Origin: Chryseosolibacter sp964438975 | GTDB lineage: Bacteria > Bacteroidota > Bacteroidia > Cytophagales > Cyclobacteriaceae | DNA: 64,000 nt | Reading direction: 5' to 3' | NCBI GenBank assembly: GCA_964438975.1 | Contig: CAYTMU010000018.1 | Span: forward strand, 4,170-68,169 | Part shown: positions 45,902 to 55,197 of the stretch, piece after piece | How the letters are laid out: the number at the start of each line of letters is the position of its first letter | Position numbering within the stretch: the first letter of the stretch is position 1 | Made by a program: the position numbers and the translations under genes | Notes under the pieces: generated by a model | Told to the model about the DNA's origin: nothing | Databases searched by the model: none | Seen by the model: the letters and a program-made list of their open reading frames with translations, nothing else

Positions 45902-48900
45902 AATTCCTTCACTCTAATATTCCTAAACCTCACGACCGTTCCATGCCCGAGGAATCCGATATGTCCGCGGTAGACGTTGAGTCCGGGGTGGTTTTTCTTG
46001 TCTAGCGTGCCGTTGCGGGTAGCTTTTTTGAGGTCGGCGTCGAGGATGACGGTTCCATTCAGTACGACCTTAATTCTGTCGCCCTTCACGTACACTTCTT
46101 CCTCATTCCATTCCCCGACGGGTTTCAGATAACCGCGTTTGGCCGGAGCGATACCATACACCGATCCGTGGTACTGGTATGGTTCGAGAGTGGCATAGAC
46201 CGGCGCGGTATCGTCGAGGATCTGGATCTCCTTTCCGCCATAGGCCGCGTCACCTTTCAACGATGCGTGAATGCCAAGACCGTTGTTGGCGCCTGGGGTA
46301 AGTTGAAACTCGAACCGGAAGACAAAGTCGGAATATTCTTTTTCGGTATACAGATTACCATGGCCTCGCCCGACAGGATAGATAGCGATGGCATTGTCTT
46401 CAACGACATATTCCGTTTTGTTTCCAACCCAGTTGTCGAGATTCTTTCCGTTGAATAGCAACTGGAAGCCCTCGCGTTTTTCATCCTCCCTCAGTTCATA
46501 AGGTTTGCTGCCCAACTCCTTGACGTAAATGTTGCGGAACGCCAACTCATTGCCGTGTGCCTGCAGTTCGATTGCCTCTTCCGGGAAAATCGGGAGGCTT
46601 CGGTCCCAGTAATTCTCCATCGTAACATTATCGACAACCAGGATGCCGTTAAGGTGCACTGTCACCTTCTCGCCAACCATCCGGATATGGAAGGTATTCC
46701 ATTCCCCGACAGGGTTATCGGCGATCACCGGTGGTTTACTTGGGTTAATTTTATTGTTGAACAGGCCCCCGGAGCCGACATGTGCGATCTCTTCTTTCCC
46801 CCACGGATCCCATATCTGAACCTGCGGCGAACCGCGAAGATAGATTCCACTGTCGCCATCGCGGGTGATCTTCCAATCCACCAGCATCTCGAAGTCACCG
46901 TAAGGACGGGTGGTACACAGGTTGTCTCCTTTTCCAGTAAAGTAAATAGCCCCGTCCCTCACACTCCAGCTCTCCTTGAGTTTCTCGTCAGCGTCCTTTT
47001 GCTTCCTGGCCAGTTCGGCCTTGCTCATCTTCGACCGGGTTAAGGGATTTTCGACGAGTCCCTGCCATCCCGAAAGATCCTTGCCATTGAAGATTGATTC
47101 AAAGCCTTTCGTATAGGGCATGTTAGCCAGGTACGTCTGGATATCGATGACCTCGTACTGGCTGTCCTGACCTTCGAGTTTGTTGAGTATATTCTGAAGT
47201 ATGTTCCGCACAACGACACCGGTCAGGCCGGGGCGTGCATCCGCGGTTGGCAGCGCTATCTGCATGACAGCACGACTCGCCGCGCGGTTGAGACTCTCAT
47301 CATCGAGATATCCCGACACGAACATCAGCGCCAGGAAAGTCCTGAGACCACCGACAGCGCGAATGACCGAAATCTTTTCTGACGTGGATCGCGCTTCGCT
47401 CATGGCAGCATCGAACATCAACAGCTTCTGATCATCAGGCAGCGCGGATTGGCCGATCTGGGAAACGTACGCTTGAAAGGCCTTGTCATGATACTGACTG
47501 AGGCCTGCATCCTTGCGAATGGCCAGCAAGGTCCGCGCGGCAGCGTGATCCTGCCAATTGAGGAGTGCTTCGAATGCTGCCGTCTTCTCCTCGGACGAAC
47601 CCGACTTGAAGGCATCGGTGACTTTTTCGAGAGCTGCCTCGTCGTTTACATAGGGTATGAGCGGCAGGATCCGAGCCTTGTTCTTCGCATAAACGTCGTT
47701 GATCAGGCCGTGATTGCTTTTGTCTATCACCTCGATCAGCGCGGCCTGTACTGACCCTGCTTCGTTCGGGCTCAGGTTCTCTCCGAGCAAGCCCAACAAT
47801 GCCGCGGTGTTTTTTGACGATGAAACCTTTGGCAGTGCGGCAAACGCCGCAGTCCGTACCACTGCGTCACCCGATGTGATGTTGGAGAAGATGACGTCGA
47901 ATGCTTCGTAGTTCCTCCGCTCCCCCAGGATTTCAATCAGAGCTGCCTGGTTATGTGGCTGAGCCGTAGCAACATGCGAAGTAAGCATATGCGACTCGCG
48001 GTCATCCACGGTTCGAAGAAGCGCTTTCTTCGCCGCAGTGATCTCGGCATCGGCAGTTGCACGCAAGAGGTAATCAGTCAGCGTTACCTGATATTTCTCA
48101 TTCCCGCTGTACGCAATCTGTTCTGCCGCCGCGATCCTCACCTCGGCATTTTTCGACTGGAGCGCTGGTACCAGTGTTGCGTCGATAAACGCGTCGTTTC
48201 GGTTAGCCTCTGCGAGCATCGCGAGTATGTCGGGCGCAAGAGCGCTATTCTTCTTATAGACCTTCAGCCACTGACCGGTGGCGTTCCCGCGTCTGGCATG
48301 TGTTCCAGCGATCTTTAATACTTCGCGTTGATATCCTGCGTCAAAACGGCCGAGCTCGCGGGTGAGCATCTTGATTGATTTTCCAGGCTGCGCGGCAGCG
48401 ATCGTTTTCAACGCCGCAAGCCGGAAATGCTGCTGATCGGACTCCGGCGTGGCATCGAGAAGGGCCTGGCTCGCCTGAAGGGCGGTGGAATTGTCACCTT
48501 TTCCCGAAAGCTGATAGATATACTCCACGAGTGCGTGCGTTGCTTCGGACGGATCGTTGCGAAAACGGACTTTCCTTGCTTCTTCCAACAGGGTATTGTA
48601 GGAAGCCGCATCCGCTATCTGCGCGAGCGTCCACAGTGCTTGCTGCCTGATGGAGGCATCGCTTGATGACGCGTGGGGCGTGATCAAAGAAATCGCGGGA
48701 CGGTGATTTAATTCTCCGGCTGCCTGAATTAAACGGTTGAGTGTTGCACCCGTGTTGTTACCGGCTAGCGCTGTCTGTAAGGCTTCCCGTGCTGCGGGAC
48801 TGCCGATACTCACTAATGCACCAATAGCCTGCTGCGCAAGCCCGTGATCCCGGACATAATCGGTTAGAGTTTTTACTGAGGCGTCACTACCGATGATTTT

Positions 48901-49269
48901 CAGATTGTCGATGAAATAAGAACTGACTTCCGTGTTATCGGAACGCTCAAGTGCCCGCAGGTAGGCGAGTTCAATCCGAGCTTTTTCGGCGGGGTTACTC
49001 GCGTGGTGGGTGAGGAGAGACACGGCGTAACGTGCCGGAATGCCTTCGGATCGTCCGTTGGGGAGAACCTGCGAAGTAATCAGGTCAAGCCCTTCGTCGT
49101 TCAATCCAACCAGATCCTTGAAAATCCGCCCGGCATCCCCCGTGGTTCCTGCAGGCAAGAGAGTCAATATGTCAGCGACTCTTGTCTGGTTTGTACGGGA
49201 GTCTTGCGCAAAGGCGGGCGCCGCCAGTGCGAACAGCAATACGATAAGTGAAGTGTTGTTGAATTTCAT
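45898..49269 (-). CDS. Secreted HEAT-repeat protein with two C-terminal DUF1080 domains
   Basis: This 1123-residue protein has a signal peptide (LIVLLFALAAPAFAQ), a long alpha-helical HEAT-type solenoid (about 25-695), and two DUF1080 domains: about 722-918 (GFESIFNGKDLSGWQGL, SGIYLRGSPQVQIWD) and about 934-1123 (GFQLLFNGKNLDNWVG, LGIHASLKGDAAYGGKEIQI, terminal RFRNIRVKEL). DUF1080 proteins cleave 3-keto-glycosides or bind sugars. The solenoid probably scaffolds the enzyme pair. It lies 32 bases after a Tat-exported Gfo/Idh/MocA oxidoreductase gene on the same strand, a family able to make 3-keto sugars, so the two are probably one operon and pathway. Confidence 0.88.
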   Translation of the reverse strand: MKFNNTSLIVLLFALAAPAFAQDSRTNQTRVADILTLLPAGTTGDAGRIFKDLVGLNDEGLDLITSQVLPNGRSEGIPARYAVSLLTHHASNPAEKARIELAYLRALERSDNTEVSSYFIDNLKIIGSDASVKTLTDYVRDHGLAQQAIGALVSIGSPAAREALQTALAGNNTGATLNRLIQAAGELNHRPAISLITPHASSSDASIRQQALWTLAQIADAASYNTLLEEARKVRFRNDPSEATHALVEYIYQLSGKGDNSTALQASQALLDATPESDQQHFRLAALKTIAAAQPGKSIKMLTRELGRFDAGYQREVLKIAGTHARRGNATGQWLKVYKKNSALAPDILAMLAEANRNDAFIDATLVPALQSKNAEVRIAAAEQIAYSGNEKYQVTLTDYLLRATADAEITAAKKALLRTVDDRESHMLTSHVATAQPHNQAALIEILGERRNYEAFDVIFSNITSGDAVVRTAAFAALPKVSSSKNTAALLGLLGENLSPNEAGSVQAALIEVIDKSNHGLINDVYAKNKARILPLIPYVNDEAALEKVTDAFKSGSSEEKTAAFEALLNWQDHAAARTLLAIRKDAGLSQYHDKAFQAYVSQIGQSALPDDQKLLMFDAAMSEARSTSEKISVIRAVGGLRTFLALMFVSGYLDDESLNRAASRAVMQIALPTADARPGLTGVVVRNILQNILNKLEGQDSQYEVIDIQTYLANMPYTKGFESIFNGKDLSGWQGLVENPLTRSKMSKAELARKQKDADEKLKESWSVRDGAIYFTGKGDNLCTTRPYGDFEMLVDWKITRDGDSGIYLRGSPQVQIWDPWGKEEIAHVGSGGLFNNKINPSKPPVIADNPVGEWNTFHIRMVGEKVTVHLNGILVVDNVTMENYWDRSLPIFPEEAIELQAHGNELAFRNIYVKELGSKPYELREDEKREGFQLLFNGKNLDNWVGNKTEYVVEDNAIAIYPVGRGHGNLYTEKEYSDFVFRFEFQLTPGANNGLGIHASLKGDAAYGGKEIQILDDTAPVYATLEPYQYHGSVYGIAPAKRGYLKPVGEWNEEEVYVKGDRIKVVLNGTVILDADLKKATRNGTLDKKNHPGLNVYRGHIGFLGHGTVVRFRNIRVKEL

Positions 49270-49301
49270 TACAGAATGTCAGAGATATACGTGAAATGCG
49301 A

Positions 49302-50585
49302 TCAGATTTTCCAGGGACCTCTCATCGGTTGATTGATCAAACGGTTAGCCGCTTCATCGTTGATAAATTCCTGTTTGACCGGATCAAACTCAAGTGAACG
49401 TCCGAGTTGCAAAGCGATCTTGCCGATGTTTACCACAGTAGATGACCGGTGGCCGTTGAGTTCATTAAGCGCGAATTTTTTGCGTGTGCGGACGGAATCC
49501 GAAAACAGGCCCACCTGCGGATCCGAGTCAGGCATGGCATCGATCACTTTCAGGATGTTTGGAATATCGGAGCGGAATCCACGATATATCTTACCTTTGG
49601 GCCCCTCAATATAAGGTGCGTTGACGTCTTTGTTTTCACCGTCGAGGATGATCTTACAACCGTCGTCATATGTAAACTCGATGCGGCGCCAGGTCCCGAC
49701 TGCATCGTCGTGCTGCTGAGGTGCATCGATATCTACGCGCACTGGGGACGTATCATCCTTGCCGAGGAAATACTGCACAGGGTCGATATAGTGCTGACCC
49801 ATGTCGCCGAGTCCGCCGCCATCGTAGTCCCAATAACCACGGAAATTCGTATGGACACGGTGGGGGTTATAAGGTTTGTACTGGGCGGGTCCCAGCCACA
49901 TATCGTAGTCAAGTTGCTCGGGCACTTGCATTGGTTCGAGATTGGTTTTTCCCACCCAGTAGAACTTCCAGTTAAAACCCGTCACGCCGCTGATCGTAAC
50001 CTTCAGGGGCCATCCCAGTAGTCCGCTTTCTACGACCTTCTTGAGAGGCTTCACGGTAGTGCCCATGCCGTAGAAGTTATCGTGGAAACGGAACCAGGTG
50101 TTCAGGCGAAACATACGTCCGTATTGCTCCATGGCTTCGATCACCCTCTTGCCTTCACCGATAGTCCGCGTCATCGGTTTTTCACACCACACGTCTTTCC
50201 CTGCCTGTGCAGCCATGACTGACATGATGCCGTGCCAGTGAGGTGGCGTGGCGATGTGAACGATATCGACGTCTGGTTGTGCCAGCAATTCGCGGAAGTC
50301 TCCATAACCGCGGACACCTTGTCCGATCATATCCATTGCCTTCTTCAGATGCTGCGTATCGACATCGCAGACCGCCACTACACGAGTACCTTCATAAGGT
50401 ATGTGTCCCCGTCCCATCCCTCCGACACCGATGATGCCTTTTGTAAGTTGATCGCTGGGGGCGAGGTAGCCAGGACCGCCGAGCACATGCCGGGGCACGA
50501 TGTAAAACGCACCCACGGCCAGGGCGGATCTCTTAAGAAAATCTCTTCTGCTGTTTTTCAAGGGGATTCCAGTTTTGCGGTTCAT
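49302..50585 (-). CDS. Tat-exported Gfo/Idh/MocA-family oxidoreductase
   Basis: This protein of about 427 residues has a clear twin-arginine signal (NSRRDFLKRSALAVGAFYIV), then a Rossmann domain (IGVGGMGRGHI, VVAVCDVD) with the family motif WCEKPMTRTIGEGKRVIEAM, and a C-terminal alpha/beta domain with GGGLGDMGQHYIDP. Exported members carry a tightly bound NAD(P) and oxidise or isomerise sugars in the periplasm. ATG 50585 is used because it starts the Tat signal; the frame is open to 50708. It is upstream of the HEAT-DUF1080 gene. Confidence 0.9.
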   Translation of the reverse strand: MNRKTGIPLKNSRRDFLKRSALAVGAFYIVPRHVLGGPGYLAPSDQLTKGIIGVGGMGRGHIPYEGTRVVAVCDVDTQHLKKAMDMIGQGVRGYGDFRELLAQPDVDIVHIATPPHWHGIMSVMAAQAGKDVWCEKPMTRTIGEGKRVIEAMEQYGRMFRLNTWFRFHDNFYGMGTTVKPLKKVVESGLLGWPLKVTISGVTGFNWKFYWVGKTNLEPMQVPEQLDYDMWLGPAQYKPYNPHRVHTNFRGYWDYDGGGLGDMGQHYIDPVQYFLGKDDTSPVRVDIDAPQQHDDAVGTWRRIEFTYDDGCKIILDGENKDVNAPYIEGPKGKIYRGFRSDIPNILKVIDAMPDSDPQVGLFSDSVRTRKKFALNELNGHRSSTVVNIGKIALQLGRSLEFDPVKQEFINDEAANRLINQPMRGPWKI

Positions 50586-50737
50586 CAAATCATAAGCACA
50601 AGTCTCCAAAGTAAGGGAATTGACAGACTTTCGAAAGAAGAGCGTGTTAGCGGGTACTTTTTTTGCCTCCAATGGCAATTTCAGGGCTACACATTTTGTT
50701 CTTTCCACTTCTGTTCGATCCGGCAGACCTGCGATGA

Positions 50738-52912
50738 TTACTTAGCTCCGCTGCTGAAACCTCGTTTCTTCATGAGCGCCTCGACCTGTGGATCCCTTCC
50801 GCGGAACGCTTTGTATCCTTCCGCCGGGTCGATCGTGTTACCTACCGAGAAGATGTACTTGATCATCCGCGCAGCAACCGCTTTATCGTAAGGCCCGCCG
50901 GCTTCAACAAATGCATTGAACGCATCCGCGGTGAGCACATCGGACCAGAGGTAACTGTAGTAGCCCGCAGAGTAGCTGTCGCCGGAAAAGATGTGCAGGA
51001 AATGAGGGCTGCGATGACGCATCACAAGCTCCTTCGGCATTCCGAGGACCTCCAATGTTTCGCGCTCAAACTTGTCCGGGTCTATATTGTCCTCCGTTGA
51101 GAGGTGAAAGCGCATGTCCACCAGTGCACTAGACAAATACTCCGTTGTAGCGAACCCTTGATTAAACGTGGAAGCCTTTTCGATTTTTTTCACCAGATCC
51201 TGCGGTATTGGCTTGCCGGTCCTGTAGTGCAAGGCAAATCGCTGAAGAACTTCGGGCGTCGGCAGCCAGTGCTCCAGGAGCTGAGATGGGAACTCGACGT
51301 AATCGCGGACCACGGAAGTACCCGAAAGTGAGGGGTAGGTGACTGACGAACTAAGTCCGTGCAACGCGTGGCCGAACTCATGAAAGAGCGTAGTAGCGTC
51401 GTCCCAGGAAATGAGTGTGGCTTCACCGGGTTTGCCTTTCACGAAGTTGGAGTTGTTTGAGACAAGCGTCGATACTTCCCCGTCCATTCGTTGCTGCGCG
51501 CGATAAGAAGTCATCCAGGCGCCGGACCGCTTTCCTTCACGGGCATACGGATCGAAGTACCAGAGTCCGGTGTGTTTGCCTGAGGTCCGGTCCTTCACCT
51601 CCCATACCTTTACATCCGGGTGGAACACCGGAACATTGTCGACAGGTGTAAATGTCAGGTTGAACAGCTCCCCAGCAACCCAGAACATCCCATCGCGGAG
51701 CTTATCGAGCTGCAGATAGGGCTTCACTTCATTCTGATCGAGATCGTATCGTTCCTTGCGAACACGCTCCATATAATAACGGTAATCCCACGGCGCAATT
51801 GTTATCCTGGCGCCGTCCTTGTCTGCATAAGTTTGCATATCAGCTACCTCTTCACGTACGCGCGCTACTGCGGGTTTCCAGACAGCCTCCAGCAATTCCA
51901 GCGCGCGCTCAGGTGTTTTTGCCATTGTATTCTCCAGACGCCAATGCGCGTGTGTTTCAAATCCAAGTAGCTTCGCGCGCTCCAGGCGCAGTTCCAGAAT
52001 TTCGGTGATCACTTCATTGTTGTCGTTGGCATCGCCATTATCCCCTCGATTGACAAACATCTTCCATGCACGTTCCCGGAGTGCGCGTTTGCCCGAGTAG
52101 GTCAAAAAAGGATCCACGGAGGAACGGGTATTTGAGATCACCCACTTTCCGGTAAGGCCCTGTTGTCTCGCCAGCTCAGCCGCCGCGTTCTTGACCGACA
52201 ACGGCAGACCTGCAAGGTCGTTTTCATGCTCGATCACAAGTTTGACGCCCCCTTCATCAGCCAATACATTCTGCCCGAACTTAGTAAAATGACCTGCAAG
52301 CTCTTGATTGATATCCGACAACCGCTTTTTTTGTTTCTCGTCGAGGTTGGCTCCGGAGCGGACAAACCGTGTGTAGTGATGCCAGACAAGACGCTGCTGC
52401 TCTTCGGTCATTCCGGATCTCTCGCGTGCCTGGTAGATCGTCTCAATGCGTTTGAACAATTGTTCATTCAGAAGAATGTTATCCTCCACTGCTGCAAGCT
52501 TCGGTTCCATCTTACTCTCGACCTTGCGAAACTCAGCCGTGCTAATGTTGGCGGCCCAAACGCCATACATCCTTCTTATCCGATCCATCATCCTGCCGGA
52601 GCGTTCAAGCGCGGCGATCGTATTGTCAAATGTCGGAGGGGCCGTTGAGGCTGCAATCTGATCAACTTCCTGGAGTCGCTCGCGGATAGCCGCTTCAAAT
52701 GCAGGCTCGAAGTGACGCACTTCGACTTTGTCGAACGGTGGAAGCCCTCCGTACGGCCCGGTCCACGCCGCCATCAGCGGATTGTCAGCTGCCGTATCCG
52801 AAGATACCTTCGCGGATTTTGCAAGGTTCACTTCCTGTATACCGTTGTTGCTTGATAAAATCCCCATAGCTGTAATAATTATCAGCAAATAATTGTGCGC
52901 GAGAATTTTCAT
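50738..52912 (-). CDS. M3-family metallopeptidase (oligopeptidase A / Dcp type)
   Basis: This 724-residue zinc peptidase has the HEFGH active site at residues 511-515 (DDATTLFHEFGHALHGL) and the third zinc ligand in the following helix (VEFPSQLLEHW). The N-terminus LLIIITAMGILSS is a likely signal peptide, so it should act in the periplasm on short peptides, in contrast to cytoplasmic relatives. Length and C-terminal motifs (HIFSGDSYSAGYYSYLWSD) are typical. It begins 49 bases after the GH67 stop on the same strand and may be read through from it. Confidence 0.94.
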   Translation of the reverse strand: MKILAHNYLLIIITAMGILSSNNGIQEVNLAKSAKVSSDTAADNPLMAAWTGPYGGLPPFDKVEVRHFEPAFEAAIRERLQEVDQIAASTAPPTFDNTIAALERSGRMMDRIRRMYGVWAANISTAEFRKVESKMEPKLAAVEDNILLNEQLFKRIETIYQARERSGMTEEQQRLVWHHYTRFVRSGANLDEKQKKRLSDINQELAGHFTKFGQNVLADEGGVKLVIEHENDLAGLPLSVKNAAAELARQQGLTGKWVISNTRSSVDPFLTYSGKRALRERAWKMFVNRGDNGDANDNNEVITEILELRLERAKLLGFETHAHWRLENTMAKTPERALELLEAVWKPAVARVREEVADMQTYADKDGARITIAPWDYRYYMERVRKERYDLDQNEVKPYLQLDKLRDGMFWVAGELFNLTFTPVDNVPVFHPDVKVWEVKDRTSGKHTGLWYFDPYAREGKRSGAWMTSYRAQQRMDGEVSTLVSNNSNFVKGKPGEATLISWDDATTLFHEFGHALHGLSSSVTYPSLSGTSVVRDYVEFPSQLLEHWLPTPEVLQRFALHYRTGKPIPQDLVKKIEKASTFNQGFATTEYLSSALVDMRFHLSTEDNIDPDKFERETLEVLGMPKELVMRHRSPHFLHIFSGDSYSAGYYSYLWSDVLTADAFNAFVEAGGPYDKAVAARMIKYIFSVGNTIDPAEGYKAFRGRDPQVEALMKKRGFSSGAK

Positions 52913-52961
52913 AGACGTTCGATTAATGAGTTCGCCCCGAAATTAGGCAATTGTCTGCTAT

Positions 52962-55106
52962 CTACCATCTTGGCCGGATGCCTGGAGCAAAGGGGAATCG
53001 AAGGTTCTGATAATATTCAAGTGTATGCTGCGGCGTTTCCAGTCCGGCAGGAATCGGCCGATTCGCGAATGACTGGAAATACAGTACACACGAATTTCGC
53101 CACCACCTGGCTTCCTGCGCCTGAATGGAAAGGAAGCTTGCGACGTGTTCGAACCTCCGGTCGTCAACTTTCCCGCGAAGTTGTTCCCATTGTCGCTGCA
53201 TCCAGCGCACAGAATCTGCACCGGCATAGTATCGATAGCAAAGCTCATCCCACAACGTTCGCCCTGTGCGCATTGGGTGATCCCACGAAAGGCGGTGGAA
53301 CCACAGCAAATAGGTATCAGGACAACGAGCCATATCGTCGTATAGTTGCCGGACGGGTTCGTGGTACTGCTCAAGGGCGTTGGTGCCACTTGTGCTGCGG
53401 TTGAACCCCAATCCGTCTTCGGCCGCCTTGTGGTAGTACACCGATGTCCAGTCTTCCCGGTCACCGCTTATCCACGGGCCGGGCCCATAGTGATGATCGT
53501 ACCCCATGATATGATGCAGTCCTAACGGCGTCATGTAGTTAACGGTTATCTCGCGCGATGCCATCATCATCTCTCGAATGGTATTCACGACGAACGTTTC
53601 GTTTCCAAATGTCTGACGGATCCACTCATCGGCAATCGCCTCCGCCGTTAAGGAGGGGTCCCACGCGAGTCGTCCGAAGACATACCAGTTGGCCTGGGCT
53701 ATAGGATGTCCGCACCAGTTCCGGTCGTCACCTATATTGGCTACACCCGCCATCCCGGACAGCCTATGCGCATGTAGAGATCCGTCCACGACGCGTCCCA
53801 CAGTCGATCCCTCACCCATCGCATAGGTATCGGCGTCGAGCGTCTCCTTAAATAATGTACCGAGATACACAAGGTGCGTAGCGAATCCGAGATACTCTTG
53901 TGTGATCTGGAACTCCATCATCAACGGTGTGGAAGGCATCGCCCCGAACAACGGGTGAAATGGTTCGCGCGGCTGAAAATCGAGCGGACCATTCTTTACC
54001 TGTACCATCACATTGGATTGAAATTTTCCATCGAGAGGCTTGAACTCATCGTAGGCTTGCTTGGTCCTGTCGACCGGTACGTCGTTGTCATAGACGAATG
54101 CCCGCCACATGACGATACCGCCGTGCGCTTGCAGTGCTGCCGCAAGCAGGTTAGCACCTTCCGCGTGGTCCCGGCCGTAGTTCTGCGGACCGGGTTGACC
54201 CTCGGAATTCGCCTTCACAGTGAAGCCCCCGAAATCGGGGATATACTGATAGATCTCGTCGACCTTTTCTTTCCACCATGCCTGCACCGAGCTGTCAAGC
54301 GGGTCAGCAGTCTTCAACCCCCCGAGCTCGATCGGTGCACTAAAACGCGCGGTGAGGTAGACTTTGATCCCGTAGGGGCGGAATACATCTGCCAACGCTG
54401 CCACTTTCTTGAGATACATGGGTGTAAGGATCAGCGCGTTCGCATTGACGTTTGTCAACACGATACCATTGATGCCTATCGAGGCATTGGCCCTGGCATA
54501 GTCGCGATAACGAGGGTCGATATAGTCGGGGAGTTTGTGCCAATCCCAAAGAGAGAAGCCAGCGTATCCGCGTTCCACCGTCCGGTCGAGGTTATCCCAA
54601 TGATTCAGAATTCGGATCTTCGTTCGCGGTGAGCTTGCGATATCGAGCTTGTCGATCGCCTGTTGCGTCTGCAGAAGGCGAAGGAAATGAAATACACCAT
54701 AGAGCATGCCTTGTGCATCCTTTCCGGCGATGACGATCGCCTTTTTTCCCGACACGGTTGTTGTCGTTATGACAAAACCCTCGGTGCCGGCGCGTGAGGA
54801 GGAGAGTTGGAGAGAACTAAGCGAAGTACTTTCAAACGTTCCGACGATGATCGCGCCAGCCTGGATACGCGGCAATTCCGGAACCGCACGCCCCAGTAAT
54901 CCTGGCAACGCGACCGCCAGTTCAGCCCGCGCCGCCATGGCGGTCGGGTAGGAGTCGTCCACAATCCACCCGGATATCGCCGACCGGTAGGCATTGAGTA
55001 CGCGGCTGTCAGCCACTGTTTTGTAACGCAGCCAGAGTTCATAGCCATCTTCTGCGAGCGCAACAGAGCTTAGAAGGAAGGCAGCCAGGAAAAAGGTGGA
55101 TCTCAT
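52962..55106 (-). CDS. Alpha-glucuronidase, glycoside hydrolase family 67
   Basis: This 714-residue enzyme has a signal peptide (FFLAAFLLSSVALA) and the full GH67 plan: an N-terminal beta-alpha domain, a TIM barrel with ILNHWDNLDRTVERGYAGF and the proposed general acid E302 (VKANSEGQPGP), and a helical C-terminal domain. It removes 4-O-methyl-glucuronic acid from the end of xylo-oligosaccharides, here probably in the periplasm. It is divergent from GH10 xylanase across about 90 bases that hold a LacI-type operator. Confidence 0.96.
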   Translation of the reverse strand: MRSTFFLAAFLLSSVALAEDGYELWLRYKTVADSRVLNAYRSAISGWIVDDSYPTAMAARAELAVALPGLLGRAVPELPRIQAGAIIVGTFESTSLSSLQLSSSRAGTEGFVITTTTVSGKKAIVIAGKDAQGMLYGVFHFLRLLQTQQAIDKLDIASSPRTKIRILNHWDNLDRTVERGYAGFSLWDWHKLPDYIDPRYRDYARANASIGINGIVLTNVNANALILTPMYLKKVAALADVFRPYGIKVYLTARFSAPIELGGLKTADPLDSSVQAWWKEKVDEIYQYIPDFGGFTVKANSEGQPGPQNYGRDHAEGANLLAAALQAHGGIVMWRAFVYDNDVPVDRTKQAYDEFKPLDGKFQSNVMVQVKNGPLDFQPREPFHPLFGAMPSTPLMMEFQITQEYLGFATHLVYLGTLFKETLDADTYAMGEGSTVGRVVDGSLHAHRLSGMAGVANIGDDRNWCGHPIAQANWYVFGRLAWDPSLTAEAIADEWIRQTFGNETFVVNTIREMMMASREITVNYMTPLGLHHIMGYDHHYGPGPWISGDREDWTSVYYHKAAEDGLGFNRSTSGTNALEQYHEPVRQLYDDMARCPDTYLLWFHRLSWDHPMRTGRTLWDELCYRYYAGADSVRWMQRQWEQLRGKVDDRRFEHVASFLSIQAQEARWWRNSCVLYFQSFANRPIPAGLETPQHTLEYYQNLRFPFAPGIRPRW

Positions 55107-55144
55107 GATCGAGTTAGATGTTGAACCGTCAAGTAATAAAATTA

Positions 55145-55158
55145 TGCAATCGGTTGCA
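55145..55158. promoter_or_regulatory. LacI/GalR-type operator in the GH67/GH10 divergent promoter
   Basis: TGCAATCGGTTGCA has the inverted half-sites TGCAA and TTGCA around four bases, the usual form of LacI-family operators. It lies between the GH67 start (55106) and GH10 start (55198), about 20 bases before a TACTTTCG that resembles a -7 element (55178-55185). No LacI-family gene is in the window, so the regulator is encoded elsewhere. Confidence 0.6.
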
Positions 55159-55197
55159 ATCTTGCCGGCGTATTTATTACTTTCGAGGCCGATCTAC

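Noticed and set aside
53874..54632. Plus-strand open frame of 252 residues
   Set aside because: It lies antisense inside the GH67 gene and has no family resemblance.
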